From Anaerolineales bacterium (GTDB lineage Bacteria > Chloroflexota > Anaerolineae > 4572-78 > J111): a DNA stretch of 64,000 nucleotides. The stretch spans positions 1,674,001 through 1,738,000 of the forward strand of contig JABTUW010000001.1 in NCBI GenBank assembly GCA_015075185.1, given 5' to 3'. The notes beneath the pieces were generated by a model, which searched no databases, was not told where the DNA came from, and worked only from the letters and a program-made list of their open reading frames with translations. Positions 9,155 to 19,200 of this stretch are shown here, piece after piece (position 1 is the first letter of the stretch; every line of letters starts with the position of its first letter). Made by a program: the position numbers and the translations under genes.

Positions 9155-9414
9155 TTTCAACCTCAACGGGTCAGGCTGGTTTGGCTACCTCACGCGAGCA
9201 GGAAATGATGCGTCGGTTATGGCAGTCGTCCTACCGTAACAACTCTTATTCTACCATAAGCAGTGGTAGGTTGCTAGTAAATTAAAAAGTTTAAACTCGC
9301 CTCAATCGCAAAAATTTGCTAAGCAATCTGGAAGGGCTTCAAATCATACTCTATCCAGTTTAAAAATCTCCCTGGAAATAGCCTGTTGTTACCATTCTAA
9401 TCTTAAATTTTCTG

Positions 9415-9423
9415 TGTTATGAT
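9415..9423 (+). promoter_or_regulatory. Extended -10 promoter for the cyclase gene
   Basis: TGTTATGAT (TGn plus TATGAT) sits 28 bases before the cyclase ATG, with a GGGGGAG ribosome site between them. No good -35 box is seen 17 bases upstream, which suits an extended -10 promoter. The rest of the 9155-9450 gap shows nothing else recognisable. Confidence 0.4.
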
Positions 9424-9450
9424 ACTCTTGTATTTGGGGGAGATATAACT

Positions 9451-12400
9451 ATGGAAACAAAAACTGCCTACATTCCGATGGATCGTTGCCAGGCATTGGC
9501 CCAGGGGATAGACCTGCCTCATCGGACTTATGGCGCGGCCTTGTTCGCTGATATTTCCGGCTTTACCCCGCTCACTGAAGCGCTGCTAAAGGCGTATGGA
9601 CCCCGGCGTGGTCCTGAGGAACTAACCCGCCAATTAAATTTCATCTACGATGCTTTGGTGGCGGAGGTTCATCGCTATGGTGGCAGTGTCATTGCCATCA
9701 GCGGCGATGCCATTACCTGTTGGCTAGACGGCGATAACGGCTTACGGGCCATTGCTTGTGGCCTGGCTATGCAGCAGGCGATGGGCCGCTTTGCTGCCCT
9801 TAAAATTCCTTCCGGCGGCACTGTTTCTTTGGCAATGAAAGCCGCGGTAGCAACCGGTCCGGTGCGCCGCTTTCTGGTGGGCACCCCGGAGATTCAATAC
9901 ATTGATGTATTGGCCGGGGCCACTCTGGATCGGATGGCAGCAGCCGAGCATCACGCCACCAAAGGTGAAGTGGTGGTAGCCCCGGAGGTATTAGCCCAAC
10001 TAGGACATACCCTGCGGGTGACCGCTTTACGAACTGACCCGGATGCGGGTCAATCATTTGCAGTTATTGCGGGATTAGACGAAGTCGTTTCTCCCCATCC
10101 CTGGCCGGCCCTTGCCTCCGAAACCCTGGCCGAGGATCAGGTGCGATCCTGGCTGCTGCCGCCGGTATATGAACGGCTGCAAGCAGGTAAGGGCGAGTTC
10201 CTGGCCGAATTACGTCCGGCAGTGGTGCTGTTTCTGAGTTTCGATGGTATTGACTATGACGGCGACGAGGCCGCCGGAACCAAACTCGACGCCTACATGC
10301 GCTGGGTGCAGACCATCCTGGCCCGTTACGAAGGCTACCTGCTGCAATTAACCGTCGGCGATAAGGGCAGTTATCTTTACACTGCGTTTGGCGCGCCGAT
10401 TGCCCACGAGGACGATGCGCTGCGCGCCGCGGCGGCGGCGCTCGAATTGCAGCATCTCCCGGCGACGCTGGATTTTATTAACGACGTCAAAATTGGCATC
10501 AGCCAGGGCCAAATCTTCACCGGCGCTTACGGGGGGACGATGCGCCGGACCTACGGGGTAATGGGCGATGACGTAAATCTGGCGGCTCGGCTCATGCAGG
10601 CCGCCGCACCGGGCCAGGTTCTGGTTAGCTCTGCGGCCAAGCAGGCCACCGCTGACACGTTTACCTGGGAGAGTCTGCCCCCCCTTAAGGTGAAAGGCAA
10701 AGCTGAACCAGTTATTGCCTTTAGTTTGGCGGGGCGGAAAGAACGCCACGCCACTCACCTGTTAGAGCCAAGGTACGCCTTGCCAATGGTGGGCCGGGAA
10801 GCTGAATTGGCCCTGGTCAAGCAGAAGTTGACCCAGGCCCTCGCCGGGCATGGCCAAATCGTCGCTATTATGGCCGAGGCAGGAATGGGGAAATCACGCC
10901 TCGTGGCCGAGGTCATTCATGCCGCTAACGACCACCATTTGGTTGGTTATGGGGGTGAATGTCAATCCTATGGAACGAACATCAGTTATTTGGCCTGGCA
11001 GACAATCTGGCGTGGTTTCTTTGGCCTCGAGCTTGTGGGGGATGTGTCCGAGCAGGTGAAGGAGCTGGAGCGACAACTCAGCCTGATTGATCCGGCCTTG
11101 GTTCCCCGCCTGCCTCTTTTAGGGGTCGTGCTCAACCTGCCAATCCCTGATAATGACTTGACCCGCACCTTTGACGCCAAACTGCGCAAGACCTCCCTGG
11201 AATCATTACTGGTGGATTGCCTGCGGGCACGGGCCAAGAAAACCCCCATGTTCCTCATCCTGGAAGATCTGCACTGGCTCGACCCTCTGTCGCACGATTT
11301 GTTGGAGGAAATTGGCCGCACCATTGCCGACCTGCCGGTGCTGCTGGTGCTGGACTACCGGCCGCTCGATTTGGAGCGTTTACAGGCCCCCCGGGTGAGC
11401 CTGCTGGCTCATTTTACGGAAATTACCCTGGCCGACTTTACTTTGCAGGAAGCGGAACAGCTCATTACCCTCAAGCTGCAGCAGTTTTTTGGCGCTCAAT
11501 CGGAAGTACCTTCCGGGTTAGGGGAGCGAATCACCGCCCGCGCCCAGGGCAACCCCTTCTACATCGAAGAATTGGTAAATTATCTTCAAGTGCAAGGTTT
11601 TGACCTGCACGACAGCGAAGCGCTTGAGCGGCTCGACCTGCCGGCCAGTCTCCACAGCCTGATTCTCAGCCGGATTGACCAACTCAGCGAAGGCCAAAAG
11701 AGTTTGGTTAAGGTAGCCAGCGTGATTGGCCGGCTGTTTAGGGCAGCCTGGTTGTGGGGCGTTTACCCGGAATTGGGTGAACCCCATCGCATTAAAGCTG
11801 ATCTGGACGTGCTGAGCCGCCTGGACCTCATCCCCATGGACACCCCCGAACCGGAGCTGACCTATCTCTTTAAACACGTAGTTACCCAGGAGGTGGCTTA
11901 CGAAAGCTTACCCTATGCCACCCGGGCGGTTCTGCACGAGCAGCTCGCCTGGTTTATCGAGCGAGCCTACAGCAGCAGCCTTGAGCAGTTTATTGATTTG
12001 CTGGCCTTTCACTATGAACGCAGCCAGAACGAGGCCAAGAAACGGGAGTACCTGCGTAAAGCTGGAGAAGCAGCTCAAGCCAACTATGCCAACGAAGTGG
12101 CGATCAGTTACTATCAACGAGTTTTACCGCTGCTGGCTGAACAAGAACAAGTAACGGTTATGCTCAAGTTGAGTGAGGTACTGCAACTGGTGGGGCAGTG
12201 GGCTGAGGCCGGCGATTTGTTGCAACAAACCTTGAAGCTGGCGGAGCAGCTAGATGACCGCTCAGCCCAGGCCTGGTGCCAAACTGCTATCGGCGAGCTG
12301 CTCAGAAAACAGGGTTTATACGCCGAAGCCTTAACTTGGTTTGAGCAGGCACGGTCAAGGTTTGAGGCCCTGGGAGACCGGGCCGGGGTTGGCCAGGTGC

Positions 12401-13125
12401 TTCACTATAGTGGCTCGTTGGCGGCTCAACAGGGCGACTACACCATGTCCAGCGCCCTTTACCAAGAGAGCCTGGCCATCCGGCGCGAGTTGGGCGACAA
12501 AGCCAACGTTGCTAAGATTCTCATCAATTTCGGTCTTGATGCGCATGAACAGGGTGACTACGAGTCAGCTTATAAGCTCTATCAGGAAAGCCTGGAGCTT
12601 CAGCGAGAGTTGGGCGACAGGTGGGCGATTGCCGTCTCGCTCAACAATTTGGGCTATCTGGCCCTGGATCAAGGTGACTATGAAGCAGCCCGCACCCACC
12701 TGGAGAGCGCCCTGGCTTTCCAGCGGGAAGTTGGCGACAGGTCAAAAATATCAGATATTCTTAACAACCTGGGAAATCTGGCTCGAAACCAGGGGAATTA
12801 TGCCTCGGCGCGTGCCCTTTATGAAGAAAGTCTGACCATTGATCGGGGTTTGGGCAATAAGTGGGGCATTGCTTATGCCTTAGAAGATATTGGAAGTCTG
12901 GCTGCCCACCAGGGACAACCAGAGCGGGCGCTGCGTTTGGTTGGGGCTGCCCAGACACTCCGTGAAGCCATTCAAGCCCCTCGCCCTCCCGCCGATCAGG
13001 CCAAACTTGAAAGTCTGCTGGAGCCGGCCAGGCAGGCCCTGGGTGAAGCAGCAGCGGTAGTTACAGCCGAGGGCCGGGCTATGTCGTTGGAAGAAGCAGT
13101 TGATTACGCCTTCCAGGCTCATTGA
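9451..13125 (+). CDS. Two-cyclase-domain AAA-ATPase with TPR repeats (soluble adenylyl cyclase-like)
   Basis: A 1,224-residue protein. Residues about 20-190 form a class III nucleotidyl cyclase domain (FADISGFTPLTEALL, then ISGDAITCW with the second metal aspartate). Residues about 250-425 form a second cyclase domain (LFLSFDGIDYDG, TVGDKGSYLYTAFG, and GVMGDDVNLAARLM). Next comes an AAA/STAND ATPase (GREAEL, Walker A AEAGMGKSRL, Walker B FLILEDLHWLD), then a helical middle region and, from about residue 880, roughly eight TPR/tetratricopeptide units (patterns such as GDYESAYKLYQESLEL). The order C1-C2-ATPase-TPR matches mammalian soluble adenylyl cyclase and many bacterial relatives. In the first domain both metal positions are kept; in the second the first metal site is atypical, so one active centre per pair is likely. 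Cytosolic; probably makes cAMP under control of the ATPase/TPR part. A CRP-like domain lies at the left edge of the window, though no direct link is shown. Confidence 0.85.
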   Translation: METKTAYIPMDRCQALAQGIDLPHRTYGAALFADISGFTPLTEALLKAYGPRRGPEELTRQLNFIYDALVAEVHRYGGSVIAISGDAITCWLDGDNGLRAIACGLAMQQAMGRFAALKIPSGGTVSLAMKAAVATGPVRRFLVGTPEIQYIDVLAGATLDRMAAAEHHATKGEVVVAPEVLAQLGHTLRVTALRTDPDAGQSFAVIAGLDEVVSPHPWPALASETLAEDQVRSWLLPPVYERLQAGKGEFLAELRPAVVLFLSFDGIDYDGDEAAGTKLDAYMRWVQTILARYEGYLLQLTVGDKGSYLYTAFGAPIAHEDDALRAAAAALELQHLPATLDFINDVKIGISQGQIFTGAYGGTMRRTYGVMGDDVNLAARLMQAAAPGQVLVSSAAKQATADTFTWESLPPLKVKGKAEPVIAFSLAGRKERHATHLLEPRYALPMVGREAELALVKQKLTQALAGHGQIVAIMAEAGMGKSRLVAEVIHAANDHHLVGYGGECQSYGTNISYLAWQTIWRGFFGLELVGDVSEQVKELERQLSLIDPALVPRLPLLGVVLNLPIPDNDLTRTFDAKLRKTSLESLLVDCLRARAKKTPMFLILEDLHWLDPLSHDLLEEIGRTIADLPVLLVLDYRPLDLERLQAPRVSLLAHFTEITLADFTLQEAEQLITLKLQQFFGAQSEVPSGLGERITARAQGNPFYIEELVNYLQVQGFDLHDSEALERLDLPASLHSLILSRIDQLSEGQKSLVKVASVIGRLFRAAWLWGVYPELGEPHRIKADLDVLSRLDLIPMDTPEPELTYLFKHVVTQEVAYESLPYATRAVLHEQLAWFIERAYSSSLEQFIDLLAFHYERSQNEAKKREYLRKAGEAAQANYANEVAISYYQRVLPLLAEQEQVTVMLKLSEVLQLVGQWAEAGDLLQQTLKLAEQLDDRSAQAWCQTAIGELLRKQGLYAEALTWFEQARSRFEALGDRAGVGQVLHYSGSLAAQQGDYTMSSALYQESLAIRRELGDKANVAKILINFGLDAHEQGDYESAYKLYQESLELQRELGDRWAIAVSLNNLGYLALDQGDYEAARTHLESALAFQREVGDRSKISDILNNLGNLARNQGNYASARALYEESLTIDRGLGNKWGIAYALEDIGSLAAHQGQPERALRLVGAAQTLREAIQAPRPPADQAKLESLLEPARQALGEAAAVVTAEGRAMSLEEAVDYAFQAH

Positions 13126-13142
13126 ACTACAGCCCGCTAGAT

Positions 13143-13195
13143 TATAGCCATCCAGTTCCCAAACTCGTTTTTGAAAACTGGATGGCTATATTTTT
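13143..13195. terminator. Bidirectional intrinsic terminator
   Basis: A perfect 15-bp stem (13143-13157 with 13176-13190) is followed by a run of Ts on the plus strand. It lies between the convergent cyclase and giant surface-protein genes, so it can serve both. Confidence 0.8.
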
Positions 13196-13211
13196 AATCC
13201 TCTCAAGCCTC

Positions 13212-16200
13212 CTATTTATCCTTCTTGGTCGAGTCGTACAGAGCGCCGCCGTCAATTGCGTCAATGCTCCCGCCCTGGTCATGGGGCACAATGGCGCCGC
13301 GTACTTCGCCGGAGCAGGAACCACCCTGTCCATCATTAGTGATGAAAAAGATATGGTAAACCCGACCATCGCCCTTACCATCACGTTCAGCGCGTACTTT
13401 AGCGCTGTTTGGGCCGAGAATATAACCGTCCGGGCTGTATTTGTCTTTCCCTACGGGCTCATCCTGGAAGATACCGGTAATTGTAATGGTAACAGGGTCG
13501 CCATCGGGATCGGTTACGCCGATCACCTTCTCCAGAACCCATAAGTTCTTGTTCGGTGGCCAGATGGTTAACGGATTGGCTGTGGCCGTTGTGCAGACCG
13601 GGGGTCGATTGATGACGGTGATGGTGATGGTTTCACTGTCGGTCAAAACAGGCGTACCGTTATCGCTGACGACGACGGTGGTAGTATAGATCCCAGTTTT
13701 GGTGGGAGTCCAGGTAAAGACTCCGGTGCTGCCGTCAATCGTCGCACCGGAGGGAGCATTGATCAAGCTGAAGGTCAGGCTGTTGGCAGGAATATCACTG
13801 TCGCTGGCAGTAGCGGTAAAGGTGAGCAGACTGCCCTTGTTGGCGCTCTTGTTGCCAATCGGATCAAGCACAGGAGCCTGGTTGACCTCGTTGACCGTGA
13901 TGGTGATAGTTTCACTATCGGTGAGGGCGGGGTTGCCGTTGTCGTTGACGATGACAGTCAGGGTATAGCTCCCCGGTCCTTGGGTTTCACTGGGGGTCCA
14001 GGTGAAGATACCGGTGCTGCTGTTGATCGTCGCACCGGAGGGAGCGTTGACCAGGCTAAAGGTTAGGGTATTCAGAGGAATGTCATTGTCGCTGGCGGTG
14101 GCAGTGAAGGTGAGCAGGCTGTCCTCGTTGATGCTCTTGTCGCCAATAGGGGCAAGTATGGGGGCATCGTTGACGGGATTCACGGTAATTGTTACCGTAG
14201 CCACGTTGGAGTCGGAAGCGCCATCATTCGCTTTGTAGGTAAAGCTGTCGCTACCATTAAAGTCCGGTGCGGGAGTATAAGTAAAGGAGCCATCCGGATT
14301 GAGCATCAAAGTACCGTTGCCAGGGCCGGTCACCAGGACCGCGGTGAGCACAGCACTATCAGTGTCGGTGTCGTTGCCAAGCACGCCGGGAGCAGGCTCC
14401 GTCAGAACGGCATCCTCATCAATGGTGTAAGTATCACTGACCGCCACAGGCGGGTTATTACGCAGGTTCAGGTTAGCCGTTTGGACCGAGGCATGGTAGC
14501 GGGAGTCTGTCAGGGTCACGGTTTGGCCTGTACTTAAGAGAATAGTGCCGTTAAAGTAGACTTTAACCGTATAGTCGCCGGGCGGCAGAAGGAGGTTCCC
14601 CAGAGGAGCGCGGCCCGCAAAATCCGTAATGACGGTTCTGGTATGGGAGAAGACTCCACCGCCGGTGACCACAAAGACCACATTCTTCTCAAACAGGCGC
14701 TGCCCGGCAGCGTCGGTCAAGGTAGCTACCAGGAGGGCGTCATCGCCGGCGAACCCGGAGACAGAAACGGGCTGCGCTTCGCAGGCATTGTCGTTGCTGG
14801 CGGATGGCGGCTCCAGGCAGAGGACAGTCGCTTGCTTGGTGATTTCGAACTTGAATGTGTTTGGTGCGGCTGAGGCTGCTTCTTGAGCCGTGCCGGGGAA
14901 GGCCGCCCGAACTTCATACTGGCCAGGCAGGCCCAGCAGCGGCAGGGTAACAGTGGCTTGCCCGGTATCGTCCGTAACCGCCGAGGCGCTTTGCGCACCC
15001 AAACCGAAGTTAACTACCCGATTTTTCAACAGTTGGTTGTTTTCATCTCTCAGGATGGCGCTAAAGGTGGCTTCGGAACCATAAGGGCCGGACGAAGCCA
15101 CATCGGGCGGATTTATTAGGGAGAGGCTGGTCGCCGGCAGGTCATCTTCGTCTACACCCGGAATGTAATAAGCACCCAGGTTTGTGGCCATGCTGACCAG
15201 CCCCACCCCGTTGACCGCCTGCACGATGTAACGGATATTCTCCGGGTTAGCTCCCAGATTAAAAGTTCCTTCCCACAGGGTCGAGTCTGCCGGATTTTGA
15301 GTCAGATCCCTGGATAGCCACGTGCCGTCACAGGTGTCAGTAGCCGAACAGACGGTGTAGGTTATCCAAACCTCTTGCACACCTGCCACCGGGTCACCGA
15401 TTACTTTGATCTTGAAATTGACCTCACCTGCTTCGGTGAGCGGGGCCGACACCTGGGCGATGACCGGGGGCGCAGCCAAAGCCGGGGTGAAACCGCTAAA
15501 CGTATCCGTATTGTCGCTGTAGTAGAGACGGAAGTTCATGGCAGAAAACCGGCGGAGCGTATTGGCCTCAAAGCCGGGAATGGTAGATTTAAACTGAGCG
15601 GGCGTTACCGCCAGTCGAGTCGTGGTCCCCCCGTTGGCCAGGGCCTCAAAGTAGTTTACACTCCACGGTTGAATTGGATAGAAGACATCAGAGAAGAAGG
15701 GCGTATGGACACTGCGGATTTCGGTGGTCGGCGCCCCGGTCAAAACCCGGACATTGGGTAGATCGTCATAATTACCACCCCGGAACCCTACTCCGCGCAA
15801 TACCACCGTGCCCGGCCCGGCCACATTACGCACCAGCAGGGGCAAAACCGGTTCTCCCGGATGAGTGAGCACATTGCCGTTAATCGAAAGGTAGAGCGCC
15901 TCGACCGTCGTACCAGGATCATCTATATCCTGAAGTTCCACAGTGCTGGTATCCATATCGAGATCGTCTGAACCGAAGGAGATGTCGGCAAATTTCAAGC
16001 CCAGGGTAGCCGCAGGGGCATCGCCCACACTGCTGACAATGGTGGCATCACTCGGCGGGTCGAGACGCGCGCCGGGCATATTGATGCTCAGCATGGGCAG
16101 CCCGAAGAGGGTCGCCCCAAGCAGAGACTTTTCGTGCAGGGCGCGCAGTTGCGGTGTCTGGGCCAGGTAGATTTGCTTGGCCTTCACCAGCGCCTGTCCA

Positions 16201-19200
16201 ACAGATACCGGCCCTGAACCGGTACGTAGCTGCCGGCTAAATTCAAGGTAGATGCGCTCGCTGTATTCCAGAAAATCAGTATCACCGTATTGATAGCCAG
16301 TGCCGCCAATAAAGGTTGCCCCCTTACGAGCAAAGGCCTGGGCCCAGTCCGGTTCAGCCGTGATCTGAGAGATGCCATGCTCATTGACGATGTTATAGCC
16401 GGAGTGGCAGCCAATGCTGAAGATCAGGGCATTCTCCAGATTGACCGGCGATGAAGTCAGGTCGGTGGAAAGCAAGCGCGACTGGTAGTCGGCGGCCAGG
16501 GCGCTGCTGGCGCTAAAGTGCCCGCCCAAAAAGACCACATCGTGCCGCTGACCCAGCAATTGGGCTGCCAGTTGGTCGGCGGTCCAGGCAAATGGGTCGT
16601 TGGGATCATTGGGGTCATCCTCATCCAGCGGCGAGACATCACGGGCGGAAATGAGGGTGTCGGCGGGAACACCCAGGCCGCTTTCAAGTTGGGACTGGAT
16701 CTCCACAGCGGCGTCGGCAAAAAAGTCGTAGCCAGTCACGAGGCTGGAAGTTGGGGTAGTCACAACGCCGTTAGCAGTGGCGAGGTAAGCATCCAGCATG
16801 TGGGTCGCATCGAACGCTGTTTCCACCAGGCGGCCCACGGCCAAATCTGGAATGGGCAAGGTGCTGACCTGCATTGACAAGTCAACCTGGGAGCCATACT
16901 CATCCTGGCCGAGCACATAATCAAGCCGCAGGCTGGCCTCTGAGGCAGTGAAAGGATTAACCGGTGGGTAGAAATCTGACTCAGGGCCAAGCAGCGCCCG
17001 GTCGGGGTAACGGAAGAAGGGGATGGCGTCGTCGTTGCCGACGATGACCACATAAGCCAGGTTCGGGTTTGCGTTCCGATAGGCCTTGACTATATCTTTA
17101 ATGGCTAAGGCCACCAGGTTCTTGGCATAGGGACACTCAGGGTTATTGTCGGCTTGAACATTTAAGTCCGCCACCCAGTCGCCCACATCAACCACAACAC
17201 CGGCAACTTCAGGACGGGCTATAAAGCTGTCAAGACGCGCCAGGAGAGCGGCCTTATCGTCAGCGCTGCCTTCCATTCGATCCAGGTCCGTTAAAATGAT
17301 GGTCTTGAAGTCAGGGCCACCGGCGGCAAAAGGAGGCAGTCCAATAGGGGCGACATCGCCACAGGAGCCGGGTTTCAGTTCAACTTCCAGGTGGAATTTC
17401 TGGGCCAGGCTGAAAGCCCCATTGCGCCCCTTGACGCGCACATAGAAATCGCCGGTATTATTCCAGGTATTGACGATCACCCCTTCGCTGGCCGTCCCTT
17501 CAAACGCCGAGATACCAATCAAACTGAGGATCTGGGCGCTGGAGAAGGCATCTTGGGCGCGGGAGCCGCGCGCAATTGCATCCGGGGCGCGAGAGCCGCG
17601 GGCCAGGGCGTCGGGAGCGTAGGCGTCGGGAGCATAGGCATCCGGCGCGAAACTATCGGGGGCGCGGGAGCCACGGGCAATCGCATCAGGAGCGCGGGAG
17701 CCACGGGCAATCGCATCCGGGGAGAAAGCCCCAACGGCAAAAGCATCGGGGGCGCGGGAACCGCGGGCAAAAGCATCGGGGGCGCGAGAGCCGCGCGCGA
17801 CTGCGTCGCCGGCAAAGGCATCGGTCGCAAATTCCGCGTTCAATTTGATGAGGTCTTGCTCGTCATCAGGCAAAATTAATTGGTCAAAGGCGGCCTGGAT
17901 ATCCTTGTAAATCGTCAGATCGTAGTTTTCCGGTAAATTGGTCAGGGTGACAATGACCTGGCTGTTGGGCTGCACCTTAAATTTGAACCAGCGTGATTGG
18001 CCCTCTTTGTCCAGAAATTGATCATAGGACTCCTGGAAGGCGTTACCATCCGAACTGAGGGAGAGCGCTGTTGGCCAGGAGTCATTACCCGGGCTGACCG
18101 GCACGCACTGGGAAAACTCTGACGTACCATCGGGGCCGGTGGCCGTTGCCGTGACAAACATGTCTTCCGGCAGGGCCGGAACAACAGGGAAAGCGTTCGC
18201 GCCAACAAAGAGAGCATCCCCATTTTCATCTGTTGTCACTACGGTAGAGCCTAAGAAGGTCTCACCTTCGCCAAAGTTAGAGGGATCGCAGGTGGAGTTC
18301 TTAAAGAATTCAAGCGTGAACTGGGTGTTGGGGGTGCTGCTGTTGAGCCGGCCTTCGATTTGGGTGGGGCCTCCATCGGGGTCATCGGGATCGAGAAAGG
18401 CCCCGGTCAAAACCGGGAAGTTTTGCAGGCTATTGGGGCCTGTATCCGGGTCACCAGCATCATTGGGCGTGACGCCATCGCCGCCCAGGTCAATGCCCAG
18501 GCCGGTGTTGGAAAAGACCGTATTGAAGCGAATGGTATTGGTGGTTGCGGTGGTGCCAGAGATCACAATCCCGGCCCCGCCGTTACCAGAGATGAGGTTG
18601 CCGGATATGGCGGCTGTTCCACCAATCATATTATTAGAGGCGTTGCTTATAAACACACCCGCGACGGTATTGCCCAGGCCGCTTGCGCCGCTGGCATCTG
18701 TGCCGATGGCGTTACATTCAAGCACGTTGCCTCCGTTGGTATCCAAACGCAGGCCGTTCTGCCCGAAACGGGTAATAATCAAGCCGCGCACGGTGGTACC
18801 GCCGCCGGTGATGTTCAAGCCATCGGCGTTCGGGCCGGCGTTAATCCCATCGAGCTTGATAAGTAAATTGAGCGGGTTACACGCAGCGCCCGGCTGGGTC
18901 GTCCCATCAATAATCAGTGGGTCGGTAATAACGAGGGTAGAAGTTAACTGAATCGTCTGCGGGCCGCCAGGGAGAATATCAAAATGGACTTCGTCGGGTG
19001 TGGCGGCGTCATTGAGACGAGCATTGGCGGCATTGATACCTTCGCGCAGCGAACAATGAGCAACGGTGCAAATGCCATCGCCGGGGTCCTCAGCCGTGTT
19101 GACGGTAAAGACAGGGCCGGTTTGGGCGGGGTCTGTTAGCTGGGCTTCATAAGCGCCGATATCACAACGGACGGTCGTATCGTTGTTGCCATCCACCGGC

